Positions 7,384 to 16,162 of a DNA stretch of 21,493 bases are shown piece by piece. The stretch spans positions 1-21,493 of the forward strand of contig NZ_DDJO01000018.1 of the NCBI RefSeq assembly GCF_002339505.1. Reading direction: 5' to 3'. Both the position numbers and the translations under genes were made by a program. This DNA comes from Corynebacterium sp. UBA2622. GTDB taxonomy: Bacteria; Actinomycetota; Actinomycetes; Mycobacteriales; Mycobacteriaceae. Below the pieces are notes generated by a model. It made no database searches. It was not told the DNA's origin and saw only the letters and a program-made list of their open reading frames with translations. Numbering within the stretch: the first letter of the stretch is position 1; every line of letters starts with the position of its first letter.

Positions 7384-7411
7384 GTCACACCCTACCTGTT
7401 ACGGGTGTGAC
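7384..7411 (-). promoter_or_regulatory. Inverted repeat overlapping the putative ftsE promoter
   Basis: GTCACACCC (7384-7392) and GGGTGTGAC (7403-7411) form a perfect 9-bp inverted repeat with a 10-nt spacer, 2 bp before the ftsE GTG. It contains the minus-strand hexamer TAGGGT (7394-7389), 7 nt before the start codon. There is no U-tract, so an operator or promoter-linked site is more likely than a prfB terminator. Confidence 0.5.
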
Positions 7412-7459
7412 ACAAAACCACTCGGGAGCACGCCTGTTGCGCTGTCGCGCGTGGGTCGC

Positions 7460-8566
7460 TCACTCCCCCTCCGCCTGGGACTGCGCCATCCGCCAGCGGA
7501 TGCCCGCCTCGAGGAACCCGTCGATGTCGCCGTCGAGAACTTTCTGCGGGTCCCCCACCTCGTAGTTCGTGCGCAGGTCCTTGACCATCTGGTACGGGTG
7601 CAGGACGTAGGAGCGCATCTGGTTGCCCCACGAGGCGTTGCCCCCGGCACCGAGCGCATCCATCTCCGCCTTTTCCTCCTGGCGCTTACGCTCCAGGAGC
7701 TTGGACTGGAGCACGTTCATCGCGGAAGCCTTGTTCTGGATCTGCGACTTCTCGTTCTGACAGGTAACCACGATCCCGGTCGGGAGGTGCGTGATGCGCA
7801 CGGCGGAGTCGGTGGTGTTGACCGACTGCCCGCCGGGGCCGGAAGAGCGGTAGACATCCACGCGGATGTCGGAATCCGGCACGTCGATGTGGTCAGTCTG
7901 CTCCACCACGGGCAGCACCTCCACCTCGGCGAAGGACGTCTGGCGCCGACCCTGGTTGTCAAAGGGCGAGATGCGCACAAGGCGGTGCGCGCCCTGCTCC
8001 ACCGAGAGCTGGCCGTACATGTACTCGCCGTGCACCGCGAAGGTGGCCGACTTGATCCCCGCCTCCTCGGCGTAGGAGATGTCGTAGACGTCCACCTTGT
8101 GGCCGTTCTTCTCCGCCCAGCGCACGTACATGCGCATGAGCATCTCGGCCCAGTCGGCGGCGTCGACCCCGCCCGCGCCGGAGCGGATGTTCACCACGGC
8201 CTCGCGCTCGTCGTACTCGCCCGAAAGCATCGTCTGCACCTCGAGCGACGCCACGGCCTCCTCGAGGTCCGCCAGCTCGTCGGCGGCGAGGGAGGGATCC
8301 CCCTCCTCCTCGGCGAGCTCGTACATGACGGGCAGGTCGTCGACCCGCGAACGCAGGCCCGTGATCTTGCGCAGCCGCCCCTGGACGTTTGAGAGCTCCG
8401 TGGTGACCTTCTGCGCGTGCGAGGGGTCGTCCCACAGGGAGGGGTCGTTCGCCTGCTGCTCCAGCTCGCGCACCCGCGCCCCCATCTCGTCGAGGTCCAT
8501 CACCTTTTCAATGGTGGTGAGCGTCGAATCGAGGTTTTGGATGCGCGATGAAGTCTCGGGATGCAT
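7460..8566 (-). CDS. prfB: Peptide chain release factor 2
   Basis: RF2 terminates translation at UGA and UAA. From the ATG at 8566 it is 368 aa (MHPETSSRIQ), normal for actinobacterial RF2. The stop-codon recognition tripeptide SPF is at 200-202, and the catalytic GGQ is at 245-247 within SSGPGGQSVNTTDSAVR. A longer in-frame extension to 8689 exists, but it overlaps the opposite promoter and does not look like RF2. The programmed +1 frameshift site found in many bacteria is absent: the frame is open through residues 20-30 without UGA. A -10-like TAAAGT (minus strand, 8580-8575) lies 8 nt before the ATG. The gene is divergent from the phosphatase gene at 8667. Confidence 0.96.
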   Translation of the reverse strand: MHPETSSRIQNLDSTLTTIEKVMDLDEMGARVRELEQQANDPSLWDDPSHAQKVTTELSNVQGRLRKITGLRSRVDDLPVMYELAEEEGDPSLAADELADLEEAVASLEVQTMLSGEYDEREAVVNIRSGAGGVDAADWAEMLMRMYVRWAEKNGHKVDVYDISYAEEAGIKSATFAVHGEYMYGQLSVEQGAHRLVRISPFDNQGRRQTSFAEVEVLPVVEQTDHIDVPDSDIRVDVYRSSGPGGQSVNTTDSAVRITHLPTGIVVTCQNEKSQIQNKASAMNVLQSKLLERKRQEEKAEMDALGAGGNASWGNQMRSYVLHPYQMVKDLRTNYEVGDPQKVLDGDIDGFLEAGIRWRMAQSQAEGE

Positions 8567-8630
8567 AACGCCCCACTTTAGCGGAGCGCCGGGAACCCGC
8601 CGCCACCGCGAGCCGGGCCTCTCCACCACG

Positions 8631-8667
8631 CTGACACGGGCTGGCGGCGCGCCCATAATGGAGCCCA
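8631..8667 (+). promoter_or_regulatory. Promoter of the 8667 phosphatase gene, leaderless
   Basis: CTGACA (8631-8636) and CATAAT (8654-8659) are separated by 17 bp, close to sigma-70-type consensus. The predicted transcription start, 7 nt after the -10, falls on the A of the ATG at 8667. This is the clearest promoter in the window and implies a leaderless mRNA. Confidence 0.7.
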
Positions 8668-9464
8668 TGCCGACCACCGAAGAATTCATTCACGCCCACC
8701 GGGAATCCAGCGACACACAGCTTGCCGACGCCCTCGTCAAGCACGCGGGCGACCTCGCCCTGCGCATGAGGGGCGAGGGTGTGACCACGGACTACAAGAC
8801 ATCCGTCTCCGACGTGGTCACGGACGCCGACCGCGCCGCAGAAGGGTTCGTCGCCGGGGCCCTCGAGGCGTTGCGCCCGGACGACGGGATCCTCGGGGAG
8901 GAGGGGGCCGCCCGCGACTCCGCCAGCGGCCGGACCTGGGTGATCGACCCCGTAGACGGTACGTTCAACTTCTCCCGGGGCTCCGACTACTTCTGCTCCG
9001 CGCTCGCCCTCACCGACGGAGAGGACGTCATGATCGGGGCGGTGAACCGGCCGGCGACGCGCACGACCTGGCTGGCGGCGGACGGGCGGGCAACGCGCAA
9101 CGGCATCGAACTGGGTCGCCTCGAGGGGGCGTCGATAAGCGAAGAGGCGGTGGTGACCTACCTCCACCCCACGTTCATGCGCGACGACGGGGTGCGCGAG
9201 ACCTGGCTGCGCGTGGTGCGCGACGCCGCGACGATCCGCATGTGGGGCGCGGGCTCGGTGGACCTGGCGAACATCGCCTCCGGCCAGCTCGGGGCGTGGC
9301 TGCAGCACAGCGTGGCGGACTGGGACTGGCTGCCCGGCAAGGCGCTGATCCAGGCCGTGGGCGGCGAGGCCGTCAAGGTCGAGGCGGGCGGCGTGACCTG
9401 GTGCGTCGCCGGGAACCCGCAAATCGTCGGGGATATTAGGGCTAGGCTTGAGGGCCATGTCTAA
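8667..9464 (+). CDS. Inositol monophosphatase family protein, HisN paralogue
   Basis: This 265 aa Mg2+-dependent phosphatase has the motifs GEE (77-79), WVIDPVDGT (91-99) and WDWLPG (219-224), which together bind the metals and phosphate. The ATG at 8667 was chosen because a good promoter places the RNA start there. An ATG at 8658 lies inside the -10 element. The stop overlaps the following hisN-like gene by 8 nt, suggesting coupling. The fold class is clear, but the substrate could be inositol phosphate, another sugar phosphate or a nucleotide. C. glutamicum has a similar paralogue beside hisN. Confidence 0.88.
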   Translation: MPTTEEFIHAHRESSDTQLADALVKHAGDLALRMRGEGVTTDYKTSVSDVVTDADRAAEGFVAGALEALRPDDGILGEEGAARDSASGRTWVIDPVDGTFNFSRGSDYFCSALALTDGEDVMIGAVNRPATRTTWLAADGRATRNGIELGRLEGASISEEAVVTYLHPTFMRDDGVRETWLRVVRDAATIRMWGAGSVDLANIASGQLGAWLQHSVADWDWLPGKALIQAVGGEAVKVEAGGVTWCVAGNPQIVGDIRARLEGHV

Positions 9465-10254
9465 CTACGCCGACGACCTCGCCCTGGCCCTCGAATTGGC
9501 GGACATCGCGGACTCCGTCACCATGGACCGCTTTGAATCCGCCGACCTCAGCGTCGAGTCCAAACCGGACATGACGCCGGTTTCCGATGCCGACCTCTCC
9601 GTCGAGGAGGCGCTGCGCGGCAAGTTGGAGGAAACCCGGCCCAGCGATGCGGTGATCGGCGAAGAGTTCGGCGGCGACGCCGTGTTCGAGGGCCGGCAGT
9701 GGGTCATTGACCCCATCGACGGCACCAAGAACTTCGTGCGGGGAGTGCCCGTGTGGGCCACGCTCATCTCGCTGCTCGTCGACGGCGAGCCGGTGGTCGG
9801 CGTCATCTCCGCGCCCGCCCTCGCCCGGCGCTGGTACGCCTCCGAGGGCTCCGGGGCGTGGCGCACCTTCAACGGCGGCGCGCTCAAACGTCTCTCCGTC
9901 TCCGGCGTGGGTGATCTCGCGGACGCCTCGCTGTCCATGTCCTCCCTGGCCGGGTGGGAGGAGCGCGGCTTGCGGGAGCGCTTCCTGGAGCTGACGGAGA
10001 AGACCTGGCGGCTGCGCGGTTACGGCGACTTCTTCTCCTACTGCTTGGTCGCCGAGGGCGCGGTGGACATCGCCGCCGAGCCCGAGGTCTCCCTCTGGGA
10101 TCTCGCGGCCCTTGCGGTCCTGGTGACCGAGGCCGGCGGCCGATTCACCTCGCTCGCGGGTGAGGAAGGCCCCCACGGCGGCGACGCGGTGGCCACCAAC
10201 GGCCGGCTTCACGGCGCCGCCCTCACCGCCCTCGGCACCCTCGGCGAGGGGTAG
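9457..10254 (+). CDS. hisN: Histidinol-phosphatase (inositol-monophosphatase type)
   Basis: HisN removes phosphate from L-histidinol phosphate in histidine synthesis. The 265 aa chain shows GEE (68-70), WVIDPIDGTKN (82-92) and WD (214-215). Long stretches (MSNYADDLALALELADIADS, SKPDMTPVSDADL, WRLRGYGDFFSYCLVAEGAVDI) agree with my memory of C. glutamicum HisN, which is the reason for the symbol. The start is the ATG at 9457. A -10-like TAGGCT (9443-9448) lies 8 nt before it, so it may also have its own leaderless transcript besides read-through from the upstream paralogue. General inositol monophosphatase activity is the alternative reading. Confidence 0.88.
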   Translation: MSNYADDLALALELADIADSVTMDRFESADLSVESKPDMTPVSDADLSVEEALRGKLEETRPSDAVIGEEFGGDAVFEGRQWVIDPIDGTKNFVRGVPVWATLISLLVDGEPVVGVISAPALARRWYASEGSGAWRTFNGGALKRLSVSGVGDLADASLSMSSLAGWEERGLRERFLELTEKTWRLRGYGDFFSYCLVAEGAVDIAAEPEVSLWDLAALAVLVTEAGGRFTSLAGEEGPHGGDAVATNGRLHGAALTALGTLGEG

Positions 10255-10260
10255 CCAACC

Positions 10261-10330
10261 GGGTGACCGGTGCCGCTGCCGGGGCACTTTTCCCGGTCAT
10301 CCCCTGACGCGCCGGTGTTAGGGTGACCGG
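10261..10330. repeat. Three TGACCGG heptamers at about 30-bp intervals
   Basis: GGGTGACCGG occurs at 10261-10270 and again at 10321-10330, exactly 60 bp apart. Between them an inverted copy, CCGGTCA, lies at 10293-10299. The last copy follows the putative -10 (TAGGGT, 10319-10324) of the DUF418 gene and abuts its GTG. The array could bind a regulator. A weak stem (GTGCC 10270-10274 with GGCAC 10283-10287, then TTTT) could also end hisN transcription here. Confidence 0.45.
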
Positions 10331-11632
10331 GTGAATCACGCGCAGCAGCCCCCGAGACTCATCGTCCCCGACCTGGCCCGCGGCCTCGCGCTGCTGGGCA
10401 TCGCGACCGCGAACGCGGCGCAGGCGTGGATCATCAACGACTACGACACGCCCGGGGGGCTCGGCTGGACCCTCGGCGGCGTGCGGCCGGGCAATCTCCC
10501 CGATCAGGCGCTCGCGGTGTTCGCCGCGATGTTCGTCCACGTCCGTGGCCTGCCGATGTTCTCCACGCTGCTGGGCTTCGGCATCGGGTTGATCGCCGCA
10601 AGCCTCTACCGCAAGCACTACCCGCCGGCCGCGGCCCGCAGGGTGCTCGTGCGGCGCTACGCCTTCCTGGCGCTGTTCGGCCTCGCCCACCTTTTCCTGC
10701 TCTTTTACGGCGACATCATGGTGATGTACGGGACCATCGGCGTGATCGTGGCGCTACTTTTCACGCAGTCAACGCGGGCGCTGCGGATCGTCGCCTACTG
10801 CACGCTCGGGGCCTCCGCCCTGCTCTCCGCCCTCGCAGCGGCGGGGTCCTTCTTCACGGACGACGGCATGGGCCTGCACGGAACACCCACCACCGATCTG
10901 CTCACACCGGCCGAATACGTGCGCGAAAACGTGGCCCAGGCGGTGTCCATGCTGGCCAGCGTTCCATTCGGGGCTTTCTCGCTCATCGGCCTCGTGCTCA
11001 TCGGCTACGTCTGGGCGCGGGAGGGTTACCTCGTTGACGTGGACAGGCACCGCCGCATCCTGGTCACGTGGGTGTGCGTCGCGGCGGCCGTGGTGGTCCT
11101 CCTCGGGCTGCCCCTCGGGTTGTCCGCCATCGGGGTGATCGACCCCGCTTGGGAGGGCCCCCTCTACATCCTCAACACGGGGCTGGGGTCCTTCACCGGG
11201 CCCGGCATCCTGGCCGGCCTGACCCTCGTGGCCGACCCCGTGCAGAAGCGGATGTACCGCCGGTACGAGGAGGTGGGAGACCCTTCCGCGCCGGCGTGGG
11301 CACACCCCTTCGTCGCGCTGGGGAAGCGCTCCATGACGGGCTACCTCGCGCAGTCGTTCCTCTTCATCGCTTTTACCATGCCCTTCACCCTCGGCCTGGG
11401 CCTGCACGCCTCCATCACGGGCAAGACGGGGGTCGCCGTCCTCGTGTGGCTGGTCACCCTCGCGCTCGCCTCCGTCCTGGAGAGGTACGGGATCCAGGGG
11501 CCCTTCGAGAGCCTGCACCGGCGCCTCTCCTACGGGCCGACCAAGCGGCTGGAGCCCTACTCCCCCGGGCCCGGCGCTCCCGTGGCCGGCACTGGCGGGG
11601 TGCGCGGGGAAACCTCTCCCGAAACCCGCTGA
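10331..11632 (+). CDS. DUF418 family membrane protein (YeiB-like)
   Basis: This 433 aa protein has many hydrophobic segments (about 8-10 helices). The N-terminal pattern RLIVPDLARGLALLGIATANAAQAW is typical of the DUF418/YeiB group, as is the C-terminal GKRSMTGYLAQSFLFIAF. The C-terminal 35 residues are hydrophilic and Pro/Gly-rich. The biochemical role is unknown; related acyltransferase-3-like membrane proteins hint at transfer chemistry but this is not shown. The start is GTG at 10331, 6 nt after a TAGGGT hexamer and without a ribosome site. It lies between hisN and the TPP riboswitch, whose promoter probably lies in its 3' end. Confidence 0.85.
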   Translation: MNHAQQPPRLIVPDLARGLALLGIATANAAQAWIINDYDTPGGLGWTLGGVRPGNLPDQALAVFAAMFVHVRGLPMFSTLLGFGIGLIAASLYRKHYPPAAARRVLVRRYAFLALFGLAHLFLLFYGDIMVMYGTIGVIVALLFTQSTRALRIVAYCTLGASALLSALAAAGSFFTDDGMGLHGTPTTDLLTPAEYVRENVAQAVSMLASVPFGAFSLIGLVLIGYVWAREGYLVDVDRHRRILVTWVCVAAAVVVLLGLPLGLSAIGVIDPAWEGPLYILNTGLGSFTGPGILAGLTLVADPVQKRMYRRYEEVGDPSAPAWAHPFVALGKRSMTGYLAQSFLFIAFTMPFTLGLGLHASITGKTGVAVLVWLVTLALASVLERYGIQGPFESLHRRLSYGPTKRLEPYSPGPGAPVAGTGGVRGETSPETR

Positions 11633-11638
11633 AACCGG

Positions 11639-11644
11639 ATACGC
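11639..11644 (+). promoter_or_regulatory. Possible -10 of the thiC leader
   Basis: TACGCT lies about 16 bp before the first paired element of the riboswitch, where a transcription start would be expected. No good -35 is visible. The end of the DUF418 gene is only 7 bp upstream. Confidence 0.35.
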
Positions 11645-11654
11645 TGAACGGCAC

Positions 11655-11753
11655 GACCTAACACGGGCGCCCCATGGTCAGGGGCTGAGACCGCGCTGAA
11701 TCCCGCGCGGGCACCGTTTGAACCTGTCTGGTTAGCACCAGCGAAGGAAGTTG
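11655..11753 (+). promoter_or_regulatory. TPP riboswitch (THI element)
   Basis: The leader contains the conserved pieces of the TPP aptamer in order: GCCCC...GGGGCTGAGA (P3 and the pyrimidine-binding CUGAGA, near 11679-11690), a GC-rich P3a hairpin (CCGCGC...GCGCGG, 11691-11709), TTGAACCTG.TCTGG (11718-11732) and ACCAGCGAAGGAAG (11737-11750). ACGG at 11663 can pair with CCGT at 11713 to close P2. Only 3 nt separate the aptamer from the GAAGGAG ribosome site (11753-11759), and there is no intrinsic terminator. Control is therefore probably at translation initiation of thiC: high thiamine pyrophosphate shuts the cluster down. Confidence 0.95.
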
Positions 11754-11763
11754 AAGGAGTGTC

Positions 11764-13560
<1,797 letters not shown>

Positions 13561-13563
<3 letters not shown>

Positions 13564-13576
13564 GGGCGCGCCCCTA
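13561..13576. repeat. 16-bp perfect palindrome at the thiC stop
   Basis: TAGGGGCGCGCCCCTA begins with the thiC TAG stop and ends inside a -10-like TACACT (13575-13580) for the next gene. It has no U-tract and no loop, so it is a poor terminator. An operator or a coincidence of GC-rich sequence are both possible. Confidence 0.45.
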
Positions 13577-13588
13577 CACTTGAGCACC

Positions 13589-13876
13589 ATGGCTGAAGAC
13601 AAGAACCCGGAAAAGACCCCCGGCGGCCCGTCCGTCAAGGACGGTGAACTCTACGAGAAGCTCCGCGAGGAGGGCAACTCCAAGTCCAAGGCCGCGGCCA
13701 TCGCCAACGCCGCCGCCAAGTCCTCGCGCTCCAAGGTGGGTGAGAAGGGCGGGAAGTCCGGTTCGTACGAGGACTGGACCCGCGACGAGCTCTACGAGCG
13801 CGCCCGGGAGCTGGAAATTGAGGGGCGGTCGGACATGAACAAGGACGAGCTGATCAAAGCCCTGCGCAATGACTGA
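13589..13876 (+). CDS. Small Rho-N/SAP-like domain protein (DUF7218-like)
   Basis: This 95 aa, highly charged protein falls in two parts. Residues 15-50 (VKDGELYEKLREEGNSKSKAAAIANAAAKS) resemble the DUF7218-type segment found with Rho-N domains. Residues 60-95 (YEDWTRDELYERARELEIEGRSDMNKDELIKALRND) match the Rho N-terminal/SAP helix-extension-helix pattern, a nucleic-acid-binding module. No enzyme motif is seen. The ATG at 13589 lies 8 nt after a TACACT hexamer, and the stop overlaps thiE by 8 nt. Function is unknown. A role in RNA or DNA binding is inferred from the domain, and any link to thiamine control is only suggested by position. Confidence 0.85.
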   Translation: MAEDKNPEKTPGGPSVKDGELYEKLREEGNSKSKAAAIANAAAKSSRSKVGEKGGKSGSYEDWTRDELYERARELEIEGRSDMNKDELIKALRND

Positions 13877-14528
13877 CGGCCGCGCCGGTCTCGACCTGCG
13901 CTGCTACTTTGTCACGGGCGCGGGGCCGGACGTCGTCAAGCGCGCGCGGGAGGCGGCCCTCGGCGGCGCCGGGGTGATCCAGGTGCGCAGCAAACCGATC
14001 TCCGCGCGGGATCTGTACCTCCTCGCGCGCGAGGTGGCCCGCGAGGTGCATAAGGTCAGCCCCGGGACGCGGGTGCTTGTCGACGACCGCCCGGACGTCG
14101 CCCTCGCCCTTCGCGGCGAGGGGGTCGCGGGCGTGCACGTGGGCCAGGACGACCTGGACGTGCGCGTCGTGCGGGACCTGCTCGGCCCCGATGCCGTGAT
14201 CGGCCTGACCACGGGCACGCTCGAGCTGGTTGAACATGCAAACGAGGTGGCCGACTGCATCGACTACATCGGCGCGGGCCCCTTCCGCGCGACCCCCACG
14301 AAAAACTCGGGCCGCCCGCTCCTCGGGCTCGAGGGTTACCCGGAGCTCGTTCGCGCGTCCCGGGTGCCGGTAGTGGCCATCGGCGACGTGACGGCGGAGG
14401 ATGCCCGCGACCTGGCGCGCACGGGCGTGGACGGGGTGGCGATCGTGCGCGGGATCATGAACGCCGCGGACCCCCGCGGCTACGTCGAGCGGGTGATCCG
14501 TGAATTCGACCGCGGCGCGGCCGGGTAG
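13869..14528 (+). CDS. thiE: Thiamine-phosphate synthase ThiE
   Basis: ThiE joins the pyrimidine pyrophosphate and the thiazole phosphate to give thiamine phosphate. It is a 219 aa TIM barrel with family motifs IQVRSK (37-42), DDRPDVAL (72-79), GVHVGQDDL (88-96), IGAGPFRATPTK (134-145) and VVAIGDV. The IGLTTGTLE stretch (111-119) replaces the more usual IGxSTHxxEE. The ATG at 13869 overlaps the preceding small gene by 8 nt (ATGACTGA), so translation is likely coupled. thiD is not present in this window and must be elsewhere if the pathway is complete. Confidence 0.95.
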   Translation: MTDGRAGLDLRCYFVTGAGPDVVKRAREAALGGAGVIQVRSKPISARDLYLLAREVAREVHKVSPGTRVLVDDRPDVALALRGEGVAGVHVGQDDLDVRVVRDLLGPDAVIGLTTGTLELVEHANEVADCIDYIGAGPFRATPTKNSGRPLLGLEGYPELVRASRVPVVAIGDVTAEDARDLARTGVDGVAIVRGIMNAADPRGYVERVIREFDRGAAG

Positions 14529-14536
14529 GGGCACGC

Positions 14537-15694
14537 ATGGCTAACCGGCGTGTCTTCGCCAGCGTCATCCTCTTCCTGGTGACGGCGGGGTGGTCCGCCA
14601 ACCACTTCGCCTCCGTGCTGGTAGTGCTGAGGGAGCGGCTGCACCTGTCCCCCCTGCTGGTCAACGGCGCCTACGGCATCTACGCACTGGGGCTGCTGCC
14701 CTCCCTGTTGGCCGGTGGCGCGGTCGCGGACCGGGTCGGGGCGCGGCCGGTGGTGATGTCGGGCAGCCTCGTCGCGGCGCTCGGCAACCTCGTGCTGCTC
14801 GTCTTCCACGGCCCGGCGGGGTTGCTGTGCGGGCGGTTCGTGGTGGGCCTCGGCGTGGGCCTGGTGGTCAGCGCCGGCACCGCCTGGGCTGCGCGCCTGG
14901 GCGGAGCCGGCGGTGCGACGCTGGCCGGTATCGTGCTCACCTCGGGTTTCGCGCTCGGCCCGTTTTTCTCGGGCGTGGTGGCGGAGACCTTCGCACCTGT
15001 GTGGGTCCCCTTCGCCCTCACCATCGGGTTGTCCCTGTGCGCCGTGGTGTACTCGCTGCGCGCGGGTGACGTGCCGCGGGTGATCGCGCCGGCCGCCTCA
15101 CCGGGAAGCGGTGCGGCCCCCGGCGGGCGGTCCGCCGCTCGGGCGCTGGCCACCGCGGTGCCGGTGGCGGTGTGGGTCTTTGCGTCCATCACGACCCCGA
15201 TGGTGGGGTTGTCCGCCCGCGTCGCGGAGTACTTCTCCACCGGTGTCTTCCTGCCGGGGCTGGCGGCCGTCATCGGCTTCGGCACCGGCCTCGTAGTCCA
15301 GGCGCTGGGCAGACGTTTCGACTGGGGCCCGCGGGCCGGGGTCACCGGGGCTGTCCTGGCGGCGGCCGGAATGCTGCTCGCCGGGCTCGGGGGCGCGACC
15401 CCGCCACTGCCGCTCTTTTTCGCCGCGACGGTCCTGCTCGGGGCGGCGTACGGCCTGTGCCTGCGCGACGGCTTGCTGGATGTGAACACCTACGCGCCCC
15501 CGGCGCACCGCGGGCGCGTGATGGGCATGTACTACGCGGCCACTTACGTCGGCTTCGGCCTCCCGCCGCTGATCCAGTGGCTGGAGCCGCGCGTCGGCCC
15601 GTCCTTGCCCTTCTTCGTGCTCGCCGCGCTGGCCGTGGTCTCCGCCACCGTCCGCGCGGCTCAGATCCGGTCGCGTTACCTCAACCGCGCCTGA
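14537..15694 (+). CDS. Major facilitator superfamily transporter
   Basis: This 385 aa membrane protein has about 12 hydrophobic segments. It has the MFS loop 2-3 motif GGAVADRVGARPVV (about residues 56-69) and the GRFVVGLGVGLVVSAGTAW segment in the N-terminal half. The ATG at 14537 follows the thiE stop by 8 nt. Its place between thiE and thiO in a TPP-controlled cluster suggests movement of thiamine, a precursor, or a toxic by-product. This is inference only, since no substrate signature is visible. Confidence 0.85.
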   Translation: MANRRVFASVILFLVTAGWSANHFASVLVVLRERLHLSPLLVNGAYGIYALGLLPSLLAGGAVADRVGARPVVMSGSLVAALGNLVLLVFHGPAGLLCGRFVVGLGVGLVVSAGTAWAARLGGAGGATLAGIVLTSGFALGPFFSGVVAETFAPVWVPFALTIGLSLCAVVYSLRAGDVPRVIAPAASPGSGAAPGGRSAARALATAVPVAVWVFASITTPMVGLSARVAEYFSTGVFLPGLAAVIGFGTGLVVQALGRRFDWGPRAGVTGAVLAAAGMLLAGLGGATPPLPLFFAATVLLGAAYGLCLRDGLLDVNTYAPPAHRGRVMGMYYAATYVGFGLPPLIQWLEPRVGPSLPFFVLAALAVVSATVRAAQIRSRYLNRA

Positions 15695-15715
15695 AACCGC
15701 AGACAGGAGATCCTG

Positions 15716-16162
15716 ATGATTGAATTCAGAACCCTCGGGGAGCTCACGGGCCCTCAGGCCTACGCCCTCTTCCGGCTCCGCGTCGACGTCTTCGTCGCCG
15801 AGCAGAACTGCCCGTACAACGAACTCGACGACATCGACGCCGACCCCGAAACCCGGCACGTCCTCGCCTGGGGCGAAGACGGTGCACTGCTCGCATGCGG
15901 CCGCGTCTTCCCCGCGGGGGACGGGCCCCACTTCGGGCGTTTCGTGGTCGCCCCCGCCGCGCGCGGGACGGGCCTGGGGCACGAGCTGCTGGGGCAGGCC
16001 ATCGACTACACCACACGCTGGGAGGGGGACCTCGTCATCGAGGCGCAGGCCGGCCTGGTGGGGTACTACAACCGGTTCGGGTTCGTGGAGGAGGGCGAGG
16101 AGTTCCTCGATACCGGTGTTCCCCACAGGCGGATGAGGATCCGTCGCGGAGCGGGCGCGTGA
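15716..16162 (+). CDS. GNAT-family N-acetyltransferase (ElaA-like)
   Basis: This 148 aa protein has the acetyl-CoA-binding motif A RGTGLG (83-88) preceded by the beta-strand FGRFVVAP, and a C-terminal YYNRFGFVEEGEEFLDTGVPHRRM typical of the ElaA group. The N-terminus LFRLRVDVFVAEQNCPYNELDDIDxDPET also fits ElaA. A good ribosome site (AGGAG, 15705-15709) lies before the ATG. The stop overlaps the thiO start (GTGA). The acceptor substrate is unknown. Genes of this kind are not part of the standard thiamine pathway, so it may be a passenger in the operon. Confidence 0.87.
   Translation: MIEFRTLGELTGPQAYALFRLRVDVFVAEQNCPYNELDDIDADPETRHVLAWGEDGALLACGRVFPAGDGPHFGRFVVAPAARGTGLGHELLGQAIDYTTRWEGDLVIEAQAGLVGYYNRFGFVEEGEEFLDTGVPHRRMRIRRGAGA

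Noticed and set aside
6716..8392. A 558-codon plus-strand frame across ftsE and prfB
   Set aside because: It crosses two well-supported minus-strand genes and the gap between them, and its sequence shows no recognisable domain.
15895..16158. N-terminal extension of ThiO through the acetyltransferase gene
   Set aside because: It would be out of frame with a clear GNAT gene and adds Arg/Gly-rich sequence. The FAD motif should be near the N-terminus, as it is from 16159.
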